Notes under the pieces: model-generated
What the model saw: the letters and a program-made list of their open reading frames with translations, nothing else
Told to the model about the DNA's origin: nothing
Databases searched by the model: none
Made by a program: the position numbers and the translations under genes
Origin: Lolium rigidum
Lineage: Eukaryota; Streptophyta; Magnoliopsida; Poales; Poaceae
Assembly (NCBI RefSeq): GCF_022539505.1
Contig: NC_061510.1
Location: 224,772,043-224,836,042 of the forward strand
Length of the DNA stretch: 64,000 nt
Direction of reading: 5' to 3'
Shown: positions 46,102-58,701 of the stretch, piece by piece
Position numbering within the stretch: position 1 is the stretch's first letter
Layout of the letters: each line of letters opens with the position of its first letter

Positions 46102-48190
46102 TCAAGTATTATCAAGAGATGAAGCATCAACATCATAATTTGTTCTAATAATAGAATCAAAAGGCAACTTCATTCTCTTTCTAGGGAAGTGTTCCATACC
46201 TTTCTTAAGAGGGAATTGATACTTAATATTTCCTTCTTTCATATCAATAATAGCACCAACAGTTCGAAGAAAGGGTCTTCCCGAAATAATAGGACAAGAT
46301 GCATTGCATTCAATATCCAAGACAACAAAATCAACGGGGACAAGGTTATTGTTAACCGTAATGTGAACATTATCAATCCTCCCCAAAGGTTTCTTTATAG
46401 AACTATCAGCAAGATTAACATCCAAATAACAATTTTTCAATGGTGGCAAGTCAAGCATATCATAGAGTTTCTTAGGCATAACAGAAATACTTGCACCAAG
46501 ATCACATAAAGAATTACAATCAAAATCATTGACCTTCATTTTAATGATGGGCTCCAAACCATCTTCTAACTTCCTAGGAATAGAAGTTTCAAGTTTTAAT
46601 TTCTCTTCTCTAGCTTTAATGAGAGCATTTGTAATATGTTTTGTAAAGGCCAAATTTATAGCACTAGCATTAGGACTTCTAGCAAGTTTTTGCAAGAACT
46701 TAATAACTTCAGAGATATGACACTTATCAAAATCTAAACCATTATGATCTAAAGCAATGGGATCATTGTTCACAATATTCTGAAAAATTTCAGCACTTTC
46801 ATCACAAGCCGTTTCAACAGTTTCAGGCAATTTTGCACGCTTTGTACTAGGAGTAGAAACATTGCCAATACCAATTATTTTACCATTGATAGTAGGAGGT
46901 TTAGCAACATGTGAAGCATCAACATTACTAGTGGTGGTAATAGTCTAAACTTTAGCTACATTATTCTCTTTAGCTAGTTTTTCTTCTCTTTCCCACCTAG
47001 CATGCAATTCAGCCGTCAATCTAATATTGTCATTAATTCGAACTTGTATAGCGTTTGCTGTAGCAAATGACTTAATATATTTATCTTCATTAGGCATAAC
47101 TTTCAATTTTGAAAGATCAACATCAGCAGCAAGACTATCAACCTTAGAAGCAAGAATATCAATTTTACCAAACTTTTCCTCAACAGATTTGTTAAAAGCA
47201 GTTTGTGTACTAATGAATTCTTTAAGCATGACTTCAAGACCAGAGGGTACACTCCTACTATTTTTGTAAGAATTACCATAAGAATTACCATTATTAGAAG
47301 GATATGGCCTATAGTTGTTACCAAAATTATTCATATAAGCATTGTTGTTGAAATTACTATTTTTAATGAAGTTCACATCAACATGCTCTTCTTGAGCAAC
47401 CAATGAAGCTAAAGGAACATTATTAGGATCAACATTAGATCTACCATTAACAAGCATAGACATAATCACATCAATCTTATCACTCAAGGAGGAGGTTTCT
47501 TCAACAGAATTTACCTTCTTACCTTGTGGAGTCCTTTCGAGTGTGCCATTCGGAGTAGTTGATCATCATATCATCAAGAAGCTTTGTTGCGGCACCCAAA
47601 GTGATGGACATAAAAGTACCTCCAGCAGCTGAATCCAATAGGTTCCTTGAAGAAAAATTTAATCCTGCATAAAAGGTTTGGATGATCATCCAAGTAGTCA
47701 GTCCATGGGTAGGGCAATTATTTACCAAAGATTTCATTCTTTCCCATGCTTGGGCAACATGTTCATTATCCAATTGCTTAAAATTCATAATGCTACTTCT
47801 CGAAGATATAATTTTAGTAGGAGGATAATATCTACCAATGAAAGCATCTTTACATTTAGTCCATGAATCAATACTATTCTTAGGCAAAGATAGCAACCAA
47901 TCTTTAGCTCTTCCTCTTAAGGAGAAAGGAAAGAATTTCAGTTTTATAATGTCTCCATCTACATCCTTATACTTTTGCATTTCACAAAGTTCAACAAAAT
48001 TATTAAGATGGGCAGCAGCATCATCAGAACTAACACCAGAAAATTGCTCTCTCATAACAAGATTTAGTAAAGTAGGTTTAATTTCATAAAATTCTGCTGT
48101 AGTGGCAGGTGAAGCAATAGTAGTGCATATAAAATCATTATTATTTGTGCTAGTGAAATCACACAACTTAGTGTTCTCAGGAGTATTCAT
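46102..48190 (-). pseudogene. Gag-protease polyprotein of element D, two visible breaks
   Basis: The start ATG is at 48190 (MNTPENTKLCDFTS). The gag domain shows REQFSGVSSDDAAAHLNNF, LKFFPFSLRGRAKDWLLSLP and an AFIGRYYPP motif, typical of Retrotrans_gag in Athila-like gypsy elements. A low-complexity Asn/Tyr/Gly region (about 47260-47340) and a coiled-coil segment follow. The aspartic protease is at 46102-46830, with the active-site motif CDLGASISVMP and a flap/hydrophobic part (VDFVVLDIECNASCPII, GRPFLRTVGA). A frameshift near 47537 coincides with a CGAG (CTCG on the coding strand) site, and an in-frame TAG at 46945-46947 replaces a Trp codon seen in element E. There is no zinc knuckle in what is visible, and no RT, RNase H or integrase follows. 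Confidence 0.8.
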
Positions 48191-48402
48191 TTTAACAGTA
48201 ATAAAAACAAGTAAAGCAAACTAAATTAAGTAAAGTAAAACAAGTAACTAATTTTTTTGTGTTTTTGATATAAAGAAAGCAAACAAAACAGAAAATAAAA
48301 TAAAGTAAAGCAAGACAATAAACAAAGTAAAGAGATTGGATGTGAGAGACTCCCCTTGCAGCGTGTCTTGATCTCCCCGACAACGGCGCCGAAAAAAGAG
48401 CT

Positions 48403-50004
48403 TGATAACGCGTGAAGCACACGTTCGTTGGGAACCCCAAGAGGAAGGTGTGATGCGTACAGCGAGCAAGTTTTCCCTCGGTAAGAAACCAAGGTTATCG
48501 AACCAGTAGGAGATGAAGGCCACGTGAAGGTTGTTGGTGAAGGAGTGTAGTGCGGCGCAACACCAGGGATTCCGGCGCCAACGTGGAACCTGCACAACAC
48601 AATCAAAATACTTTGCCCCAACTTAATAGTGAGGTTGTCAATCTCACCGGCTTGTTGTAAACAAAGGATTAAACGTATGGTGTGGAGAATGATGTTTGCT
48701 TGTAAAGAACAACGAGAGAACAATGATTGCGAGTAGGTTGTATTTCAGATGTAAAAGAATGGACCGGGGTCCACAGTTCACTAGTGGTGTGTCTCCAATA
48801 AGATAAATAGCATGTTGGGTGAACAAATTACAGTTGGGCAATTGACAAATAGAGAGGGCATAACAATGCACATACATATCATGATGACTAATATGAGATT
48901 TACTTAGGGCATTACGACAAAGAACATAGACCGCTATCCAGCATGCATCTATGCCTAAAAAGTCCACCTTCGGGTTAGCATCTGCACCCCTTCCAGCATT
49001 AAGTTGCAAACAATAGACAATTGCATTAAGTACTGTGCGTAATGTAATCAACACAAATATCCTTAGACAAAGCATTGATTTTTTATCCCTAGTGGCAACA
49101 ACACATCCATAACCTTAGAACTTTCTGTCACTATCACAGATTCAATGGAGGCATGAACCCACTATCGAGCATAAATACTCCCTCTTGGAGTCACAAGCAT
49201 CAACTTGGCCAGAGCCTCTACTAGCAACGGAGAGCATGACAGATCAGAAACAACACATATATGATAGATCAATAATCAACTTGACATAGTATTCCATATT
49301 CATCGGATCCCAACAAACACAACATGTAGCATTACAAATAGATGATCTTGATCATGTTAGGCAGCTCACAAGATCTAAACATGAGAGCACAAGAGGAGAA
49401 GAACACCATCTAGCTACTGCTATGGACCCATAGTCCAAGGATGAACTACTCACGCATCAATCCGGAGGCAAGCATGATGATGTAGAGTCCTCCGGTGATG
49501 ATTCCCCTCTCCGGTAGGGTGTCGGAGGCGATCTTCTGAATCCCCCGATATGGGATTGGCGGCGGCGGCGTCACAGTAACTTTTCTCGTATCGTGGCTCT
49601 CGGTACTAGGGTTTTCGCGACGGAGAGAATAAATAGGCGAAGGGGCAGAGTCGGGGGGCGGCCGAGGGGCCCACCCCATAGGCCGACGCGGCCAGGGGCC
49701 CCACCGCGTCGCCTTGTGGGGTGGCCGCCTCGCGTCCCCTCTTCGTCTCCTCTTCGGACTTCTGGAAGGCTCCGTGCAAAATAAGACCGTGGGCTTTTGT
49801 TTCGTCCAATTCCGAGAATATTTCCTGTGTAGGATTTCTGAAACCAAAAACAGCAGAAAACAGAAGCTGGCGCTTCGGCATCTTGTTAATAGGTTAGTGC
49901 CGGAAAATGCATCAAAATGATGTAAAGTGTATATAAAACATGTGAGTATTGTCATAAAACTAGCATGGAACATAAGAAATTATAGATACGTTTGAGACGT
50001 ATCA
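48403..50004 (-). repeat. 5' LTR of element D
   Basis: It is uninterrupted, 1602 bp, with the primer-binding region (CCCCGACAACGGCGCCG) just left of it. Compared with the 3' LTR it shows CAG/CGAG and ACTG/ATCG type differences at several places. Confidence 0.9.
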
Positions 50005-50009
50005 GTCCA

Positions 50010-50340
50010 CGTTCTCGATAAATCCGGAGGTCCCGTATTTTGCAGCTCCATCCACTCTGCGATGAAGTTTGGTAAGATTTGTGACTTTATTGCTTTTCTT
50101 TTTTCGTATGTGATGTCCCGAGGGGAAAGTTCTATTCCCCAAAGGGAGACGCGCCCCGTAGCTTCTGGATTGTTTAGTATGTTGGATAAAGGCGCCTCGT
50201 TGACCACTATTATCGGATGCACCGAAAAATAGTGTCGCAGTTTTCTTGCGGTTGTAAACACTCCATATGCTAGCTTCTGGTACTGCGGGTACCGCTGTTT
50301 TGATGGTGATAAGACTTCGCTGACGAAGTATACTGGCCGT
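50010..50340 (-). pseudogene. RT/RNase H connection region of element A
   Basis: On the minus strand: RPVYFVSEVLSPSK, YQKLAYGVFTTARKLRHYF, then LSNILNNPEATGRVSLWGIE and KSQILPNFIAEW. This is the end of RT and the degenerate first RNase H of Tat-type gypsy elements. It continues into the archaeal-type RNase H at 31356 (TWT then MNFDGS) across element D. Upstream it is cut by the LTR at 50341-50807, so the catalytic RT motifs are not in the window. Confidence 0.8.
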
Positions 50341-50807
50341 TGTCGAGGGTGATCCTCGGCAATGCCCTCCGATTGGGGCTTAGGGTTGACGGAATCCTGC
50401 AAGCGGGGAGAGCGATTTACCCAGGTTCGGGACCCTCGATGAGGTAAAACCCTTACGTCCTGCCTATCTGTTCTTGATTATGAAGATAATGGGTTACAAT
50501 GGGGTGCCGAATAGTTCGGCTGAGATCTCGTCGAGAGGCTAAGTGCTGCGGCGACCTAGCTCTAGACTTTTTAGGTGGCTAAGGCTGCTAAGATTGATTG
50601 TGTCCCTCGGCAGCCCCTCTCCTGGCCTTTATATAGGAGGCCAGGTCTCAAGAGGTCTAACCGAGTACGACTAGGTTTACAGTAGTTTTAAATCTAATCA
50701 TTCCTTGTTCGGCTGCCTCTTTGTCTTGCCCGTCAAGGAATCTTCTGGTGCACCATCCAAGTGGCCCGCCTTGCCTCCAAGTGTCTTCATGGGCCTCCAA
50801 CTAGACA
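50341..50807 (-). mobile_element. LTR I: LTR of another gypsy element
   Basis: On the minus strand it begins TGTCTAGTTGGAGG and ends CACCCTCGACA. TATATAAAGG is at 50628-50635, and a CCCGAACCTGGGTAAATCG stretch is typical of a common grass gypsy LTR. The left flank GCCGT is not repeated at the right side, so this is a truncated copy or a 3' LTR whose body is lost. The exact right boundary is uncertain (50807-50820). Confidence 0.6.
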
Positions 50808-50819
50808 ATACGGTGATAA

Positions 50820-52136
50820 GGTTTTCCGGCACTAACCTATTGACGAGATGCCGAAGAGCCAGTTGTTGTTTTCTGCTATTTTTGGTTTCAGAAATCCTAG
50901 TAAGGAAATATTCTCGGAATTGGACGAAATCAACGCCCAGGGTCTTATTTTTCCACGAAGCTTCCAGAAGACCGAGGGAGATACGAAGTGGGGCCACGAG
51001 GTGGCGACACAACAGGGCGGCGCGGCCCAGGCCCTGGCCGCGCGGCCCTGGTGTGTGGGCCCCTCGTGACGCCCCCGACTTTGCCCTTCCGCCTACTTAA
51101 AGTCTTCGTCGCGAAAACCCCAGTACCGAGAGCCACGATACGGAAAACCTTCCAGAGACGCCGCCGCCACCAATCCCATCTCGGGGGATTCAGGAGATCG
51201 CCTCCGGCACCCTGCCGGAGAGGGGAATCATCTCCCGGAGGTCTCTTCATCGCCATGATCGCCTCCGGATCGATGTGTGAGTAGTTCACCCCTGGACTAT
51301 GGGTCCATAGCAGTAGGTAGATGGTTGTCTTCTCCTCATTGTGCTATCATGTTAGATCTTGTGAGCTGCCTATCATGATCAAGATCATCTATTTGTAATT
51401 CTACATGTTGTGTTTGTTGGGATCCGATGAATATTGAATACTATGTCAAGTTGATTATCAATCTATCATATATGTTGTTTATGTTCTTGCATGCTCTCCG
51501 TTGCTAGTAGAGGCTCGGCCAAGTTGATACTTGTAACTCCAAGAGGGAGTATTTATGCTCGATAGTGGGTTCATGCCTCCATTGAATCTGGGAGTGACAG
51601 AGCAACCTCTAAGGTTGTGGATGTGTCTGTTGCCACTAGGTATAAAACATCGATGCTTTGTCTAAGGATATTTGTGTTGATTACATTACGCACCATACTT
51701 AATGCAATTGTCCTGTTGTTTGCAACTTAATACCGGAAGGGGTTCGGATGATAACTCGAAGGTGGACTTTTTAGGCATAGATGCATGTCGGATAGCGGTC
51801 TATGTACTTTGTCGTAATGCCCTGATTAAATCTCATAGTACTCATCATGATATATGTATGGGCATTGTTATGCCTTCTTTATTTGTCAATTGCCCAACTG
51901 TAATTTGTTCACCCAACATTTATTTATCTTATGGGAGAGACACCACTAGTGAACTGTGGACCCCGGTCCAATTCTTTACATCTGAAATACAATCTACTGC
52001 AATTGTTCGTTACTGTTCTTCGCGAACGATCATCATCATCCACACTATACATCTAATCCTTTGTTTACAACAAGCCGGTGAGATTGACAACCTCACTGTT
52101 ACGTTGGGGCAAAGTACTTTGATTGTGTTGTGCAGG
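50820..52136 (+). mobile_element. LTR J: TGATACG-type gypsy LTR lacking its first ~100 bp
   Basis: It begins within the LTR at TTTTCCGGCACTAACC and runs to TTGTGTTGTGCAGG, where element E is inserted. It shares private variants with the LTR of element F (for example AACGCCCAGGGTCTT and the GTCTTCGTCGC leader), which lies in the opposite orientation at 62106-63676. The 5' truncation joins LTR I through a short unassigned stretch (50808-50819). Confidence 0.8.
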
Positions 52137-53741
52137 TGATACGTCTCCGACGTATCGATAATTTCTTATGTTCTATGCCATATTATTGATGATACCTACA
52201 TGTTTTATGCACACTTTATGTCATATTCGTGCATTTTCTGGAACTAACCTATTAACAAGATGCCGAAGTGCCGCTGCTCGTTTTCTGCTGTTTTTGGTTT
52301 CAGAAATCCTAGTAACGAAATATTCTCGGAATTGGACGAAATCAAGACCCAGGGGCCTATTTCGCCACGAACCTTCCAGAAGACCGAAGAGCATACGAAG
52401 TGGGGCCACGAGGTGGTCAAACCACAAGGCGGCGCGGGCAAGGGGGGGCCCGCGCCGCCCTGTGGTGTGGGCCCCTCGTCAGCGCCCCGACTCTGCCCTT
52501 CCGCCTACTTAAAGCCTCCGTCGCGAAACCCCTGATGCGAAAAACCACGATACGGAAAACCTTCCAGAGACGCCGCCGCCGCCGATCCCATCTCGGGGGA
52601 TTCTGGAGATCTCCTCCGGCACCCCGCCGGAGAGGGGATTCATCTCCCGGAGGACTCTACACCGCCATGGTCGCCTCCGGAGTGATGAGTGAGTAGTTCA
52701 CCCCCGGACTATGGGTCCATAGCAGTAGCTAGATGGTTGTCTTCTCCTCATTGTGCTTCATTGTTGGATCTTGTGAGCTGCCTAACATGATCAAGATCAT
52801 CTATCTGTAATACTCTATGTTGTGTTTGTCTGGATCCGATGGATAGAGAATACCATGTTATGTTAATTATCAAGTTATTGCATATGTGTTGTTTATGATT
52901 TTGCATGCTCTCCGTTATTAGTAGAAGCTCTGGCCAAGTTGATGCTAGTAACTCCAAGAGGGAGTATTTATGCTCGATAGTGGGTTAATGCCTGCATTGA
53001 CACTCGGGACAAGTGACGTAAAGTTCTAAGGTTGTGTTGTGCCGTTGGCACTAGGGATAAAACATTGATGCTATGTCCGAGGATGTAGTTATTGATTACA
53101 TTACGCACCATACTTAATGCAATTGTCTCGTTGCTTTGCAACTTAATACTCGGAGGGGGTTCGGACGATAACCTCGAAGGTGGACTTTTTAGGCATAGAT
53201 GCAGCTTGGATGGCGGTCTATGTACTTTGTCGTAATGCCCAATTAAATCTCACTATACTTATCATGACATGTATGTGCATTGTTATGCCCTCTCTATTTT
53301 TCAATTGCCCAACCGTAATTTGTTCACCCAACATGCTTTTATCTTATGGGAGAGACACCTCTAGTGAACTCGTGGACCCCGGTCCATTCTTTAATACCGA
53401 AATACAAATCTGCTGCAATACTTGTTTTACTCGTTTTCTCTCGCAAACAATCATCTTCCACACAATACGGTTAATCCTTTGTTACAGCAAGCCGGTGAGA
53501 TTGACAACCTCACTGTTTCGTTGGGGCAAAGTACTTTGGTTGTGTTGTGCAGGTTCCACGTTGGCGCCGGGATCTCTGGTGTTGCGCCGCACTACATCCC
53601 GCCGCCATCAACCTTCAACGTGCTTCTTGGCTCCTCCTGGTTCGATAAACCTTGGTTTCTTTCTGAGGGAAAACTTGCTGTTGTGCGCATCATACCTTCA
53701 TCTTGGGGTTGCCCAACGAACGTGTGAAATACACGCCATCA
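52137..53741 (+). repeat. 5' LTR of element E
   Basis: It runs TGATACGTCTCCGACGTATC to ACACGCCATCA. It contains several CTCG sites where sister LTRs have CTG (for example near 53117 and 53371). Confidence 0.9.
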
Positions 53742-53995
53742 AGCTCTTTTTCTGGCGCCATTGCCGGGGAGATCAAGACACGCTGCAAGGGGAGTCTCCA
53801 CTTCTCAATCTCTTTACTTTGTTTTTGTCTTGCTTTATTTTATTTACTACTTTGTTTGCTGCATTATATCAAAACACAAAAAAATTAGTTGCTAGTTTTA
53901 CTTTATTTACTATCTTGTTTGCTATATCAAAAACACAAAAAAATTAGTTTACTTGCATTTACTTTATCTAGCTTGTTTTATTTACTATTGCTAAA

Positions 53996-56113
53996 ATGGC
54001 CAACCCTGAAAATACTAAGTTGTGTGACTTCACAACCACAAATAATAATGATTTCCTATGCACACCTATTGCTCCACCTGCTACTACAGCAGAATTCTTT
54101 GAAATTAAACCTCGCTTTATCGAATCTTGTCATGAGAGAGCAATTTTCTGGTGTTAGTTCTGATGATGCTGCTGCCCATCTCAATAATTTTGTTGAATTG
54201 TGTGAAATGCAAAAGTAGAAAGATGTATATGGTGACATTATAAAATTAAAATTGTTTCCTTTCTCATTAAGAGGAAGAGCTAAAGATTGGTTGCTATCTC
54301 TCGCCTAAGAATAGTATTGATTCCTGGACTAAATGCAAGGATGCTTTTATTGGTAGATATTATCCCCCTGCTAAAATTATATCTTTGAGGAGTAGCATAA
54401 TGAATTTTAAACAATTGGATAATGAACATGTTGCTCAAGCTTGGGAAAGAATGAAATCTCTCGGTTAAAAATTGCCCAACCGATGGATCGACTACTTGGA
54501 TGATCATCCAAACCTTCTATGCAGGACTAAAATTTTCTTCGCGGAATTTATTGGATTCAGCTGCTGGAGGTACCTTTATGTCCATCACTCTTGGTGAAGC
54601 AACAAAGCTCCTTGATAATATGATGGTTAATTACTCGAATGGCACACGTAAAGAGCTCCACAAGGTAAGAAGGTAAATTCCGTTGAAAAATCCTCTTCCT
54701 TGAATGATAAGGTTGATGCTATTATGTCTATGCTTGCAAATGATAGGACTAATGTTGATCCTAATAATGTTCCATTAGCTTCATTGGTTGCCCAAGAAGA
54801 ACATGTTGATGTAAACTTCATTAAAAATAATAATTTCAACAACAATGCTTATCTAACAATTCTAGTAATAACTATAGGCCATATCCTTATAATAATGGTA
54901 ACGGTTATGCTAATTCTTATGGGAATTCTTACAACAATAATAGGAATACACCCCCTGGACTTGAAGCCATGCTTAAAGAATTTATTAGTACACAAACCGC
55001 CTTTAACAAATCTGTTGAGGAAAAGCTCAATAAAATTGATATTCTTGCTTCTAGAGTTGATAGTCTTGCCTCTGATGTTGATCTTTTGAAATCGAAAGTT
55101 ATGCCTAATAGGAATATTGAAAATAAAATTGTTACTACAGCAAATGCCATCCAAGTTAGAATTAATGAGAATATAAGATTAATGGCTGAACTCGCGTGCT
55201 AGGTGGGATAGAGAAGAAAATGAAAAACTAGCTAAAAAGGAAAATGTAGCTAAAGTTTGGACTATTACCACCACTAGCAATGCTAATGATTCACATGTTG
55301 CTGCACCTCCTACTATCAATGGTAAAATAATTGGTGTTGGCAATGCTTCTACTCCTAGTGCAAAGCGCGCAAAACTACCCGAAATCGCTAAAACTGCTGA
55401 AACTGCCTGTGATAAAACTGCTGAAATTTTTTCCAACCTTGGGGATGATAATCCCATTGCTTTAGATTGTAATGATTTAGATTTTGATAATTGCCACATC
55501 TCTGAAGTTATAAAGTTCTTGCAAAAACTTGCTAAAAGTCCTAATGCTAGTGCTATAAACTTGGCTTTCACAAAACATATTACAAATGCTCTCATAAAAG
55601 CTAGAGAAGAGAAACTAAAACTTGAAACTTCTATTCCTAGAAAGCTAGAGGATGGTTGGGAGCCCATCATTAAAATGAGAGTCAAAGATTTTGATTGTAA
55701 TGCTTTATGTGATCTTGGTGCAAGTATTTCTGTTATGCCTAAAAAAGTCTATGATATGCTTGACTTGCCACCATTGAAAAACTCGTTATCCGGATGTTAA
55801 TCTCGCCGATAATGCTAAAAAGAAACCTTTGGGGAAAGTTGATAATGTTCATATTATGGTTAACAATAACCTTGTCCCCGTTGATTTTGTTGTCTTGAAT
55901 ATTGAATGCAATGCATCTTGCCCCATTATATTGGGAAGACCTTTTCTTCGAACCGTTGGTGCTACTATTGATATGAAGGAAGGTAATATTAAATATCAAT
56001 TTCCTCTCAAGAAAGGTATGGAACACTTCCCTAGAAAGAGAATGAAGTTACCTTATGATTCTATTATTAGAACAAATTATGATGTCAATGCTTCATCTCT
56101 TGATGTTACTTGA
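53996..56113 (+). pseudogene. Gag-protease polyprotein of element E, frameshifted
   Basis: The start ATG is at 53996 (MANPENTKLCDFTTT). Gag motifs are the same as in element D but broken by frameshifts near 54111, 54298 and 54463, plus a TAG near 54215; further breaks lie near 54650, 54850 and 55192. The protease motif CDLGASISVMP is at about 55710, another break is near 55787, and GRPFLRTVGATIDMK follows before the stop TGA at 56111-56113. Most single-base gains lie in CTCG strings where the frame predicts CTG, so part of the damage may be sequencing error. No downstream pol domains were found. Confidence 0.8.
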
Positions 56114-56128
56114 GATACACTTTCTGCG

Positions 56129-56174
56129 CCTAGCTGAAAGGCGTTAAAGAAAAGCGCTTATGGGAGACAACCCA
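56129..56174 (+). promoter_or_regulatory. Conserved post-stop motif, copy in element E
   Basis: It carries GGCGTTAAAGAAAAGCGCTT and GGGAGACAACCCA, starting 15 bases after the gag-protease stop, as in D. Confidence 0.6.
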
Positions 56175-58686
56175 TGTTTTTACTACAGTATTTTTGTTTT
56201 ATATTTGTGTCTTGGAAGTTGTTTACTACTGTAGCAACCTCTCCTTATCTTAGTTTTATGTTTTGTTGTGCCAAGTAAAGTCTTTGATAGTAAAGTAAGT
56301 ACTAGATTTGGATTACCGCGCAGTTCCGCATTTCTTTGCTGTCACGAATCTGGGTCTACCTCCCTGTAGGTAGCTCAGAAAATTAAGCCAATTTACGTGC
56401 ATGATCCTCAGATATGTACGCAACTTTCATTCAATTTGACCATTTTCATTTGAGCAAGTCTGGTGGCCTAATAAAATCCATCTTTACGGACTGTTCTGTT
56501 TTGACAGATTCTGTCTTTTATTTCGCATTGCCTCTTTTGCTATGTTGGATGAATTTCTTTGATCCATTAATGTCCAGTAGCTTTATGCAATGTCCAGAAG
56601 TGTTAAGAATGATTGTGTCACCTCTGAACATGTTAATTTTTATTATGCACTAACCCTCTAATGAGTTGTTTCGAGTTTGGTGTGGAGGAAGTTTTCAAGG
56701 ATCAAGAGAGTATGATGCAATATGATCAAGGAGAGTGAAAGCTCTAAGCTTGGGGATGCCCCGGTGGTTCACCCCTGCATATTCTAAGAAGACTCAAGCG
56801 TCTAAGCTTGGGGATGCCCAAGGCATCCCCTTCTTCATCGACAACATTATCAGGTTCCTCCCCTGAAACTATATTTTTATTCCGCCACATCTTATGCACT
56901 TTGCTTGGAGCGTCGATTTGTTTTTGTTTTTGTTTTTGTTTGAATAAAATGGATCCTAGCATTCACTTTATGGGAGAGAGACACGCTCCGCTGTAGCATA
57001 TGGACAAGTATGTCCTTAGGCTCTACTCATAGTATTCATGGCGAAGTTTCTTCTTCGTTAAATTGTTATATGGTTGGAATTGGAAAATGCTACATGTAGT
57101 AATTCTAAAATGTCTTGGATAATTTGATACTTGGAAATTGTTGTGCTCATGTTTAAGCTCTTGCATCATATGCTTTGCACCCATTAATGAAGAAACACTT
57201 AGAGCTTGCTAATTTGGTTTGCATATTTGGTTTCTCTAGAGTCTAGATAACATCTAGTATTGAGTTTTGAACAACAAGGAAGACGGTGTAGAATCTTATA
57301 ATGTTTACAATATGTCTTTTATGTGAGTTTTGCTGCACCGTTCATCCTTGTGTTTGTTTCAAATAACCTTGCTAGCCTAAACCTTGTATCGAGAGGGAAT
57401 ACTTCTCATGCATCCAAAATCCTTGAGCCAACCACTATGCCATTTGTGTCCACCATACCTACCTACTACATGGTATTTATCCGCCATTCCAAAGTAAATT
57501 GCTTGAGTGCTACCTTTAAAATTCCATCATTCACCTTTGCAATATATAGCTCATGGGACAAATAGCTTAAAAACTATTGTGGTATTGAATATGTACTTAT
57601 GCACTTTATCTCTTATTAAGTTTCTTGTTGTGCGATAACCATGTTTCGGGGACGCCATCAACTATTCTTTGTTGAATATCATGTGAGTTGCTATGCATGT
57701 CCGTCTTGTCTCGAAGTAAGAGAGATCTACCACCTTCATGGTTGGAGCATGCATATTGTTAGAGAAGAACATTGGGCCGCTAACTAAAGCCATGAATCAT
57801 GGTGGAAGTTTCAGCTTTGGACATATATCCTCAATCTCATATGAGAATAATAATTGTTGCCACATGCTTATGCATTAAAGAGGAGTCCATTATCTCGTTG
57901 TCCATGTTGTCCCGGTATGGATGTCTAAGTTGAGAATAATCAAAAGCGAGAAATCCAAAATGCGAGCTTTCTCCTTAGACCTTTGTACAGTGCGGCATGG
58001 AGGTACCCCTTTGTGACACTTGGTTAAAACATGTGCATTGCAAAGATCCGTAGTCCAAGCTAATTAGGACAAGGTGCGGGCACTATTAGTATACTATGCA
58101 TGAGACTTGCAACTTGTAAGATATAACTTTCATAACTCATATGCTTTATTACTACCGTTGACAAAATTGTTTCATGTTTTCAAAATAAAAGCTCTAGCAC
58201 AAATATAGCAATCGATGATTTCCTCTTTGAAGGACCATTCTTTTTTACTTTTATGTTGAGTCAGCTTCACCTATCTCTCTCCACCTCAAGAAGCAAACAC
58301 TTGTGTGAACCGTGCATTGATTCCTACATACTTGCATATTGTACTTGTTATATTACTCTATGTTGACAATTATCCATGAGATATACATGTTACAAGTTGA
58401 AAGCAACCGCTGAAACTTAATCTTCCTTTGTGTTGCTTCAATGCCTTTACTTTGATTTATTGCTTTATGAGTTAACTCTTATGCAAGACTTATTGATGCT
58501 TGTCTTGAAGTACTATTCATGAAAAGTCTTTGCTTTATGATTCACTTGTTTACTCATGTCATTACCATTGTTTTGATCGCTGCATCCACTACATATGTTT
58601 ACAAATAGTATGATCAAGATTATGATGGCATGTCACTTCGAAATTATCTTTGTTATCGTTTTACATGCTCGGGACGAGCAGTAACT
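56175..58686 (+). other. Non-coding 3' region of element E
   Basis: This is 2.5 kb without a supported ORF. Polypurine-core copies are at 56746-56759 and 56804-56817, with a GGGGATGCC-CAA-GGCATCCCC palindrome at 56810-56830. The layout parallels B and D. Confidence 0.75.
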
Positions 58687-58701
58687 AAGCTTGGGGATGC
58701 T

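Larger units (their letters stand above)
31362..50004 (-). mobile_element. Element D: TGATACG-type gypsy element, gag-protease only, with nested insertions
   Basis: The plus-strand ends are TGATAACGCG...GACGTATCA, with GTCCA duplications (31357-31361, 50005-50009). The 3' LTR is 31362-31763 plus 39479-40676 (1600 bp) and the 5' LTR is 48403-50004 (1602 bp). The internal region is 40677-48402, including a 2.8-kb Mutator-like insertion. The minus-strand coding part spans 46102-48190 (gag and aspartic protease); RT, RNase H and integrase are absent. The polypurine-like tract is at 40678-40691 and the primer-binding region at about 48375-48402. It interrupts element A between RT and RNase H. Confidence 0.9.
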
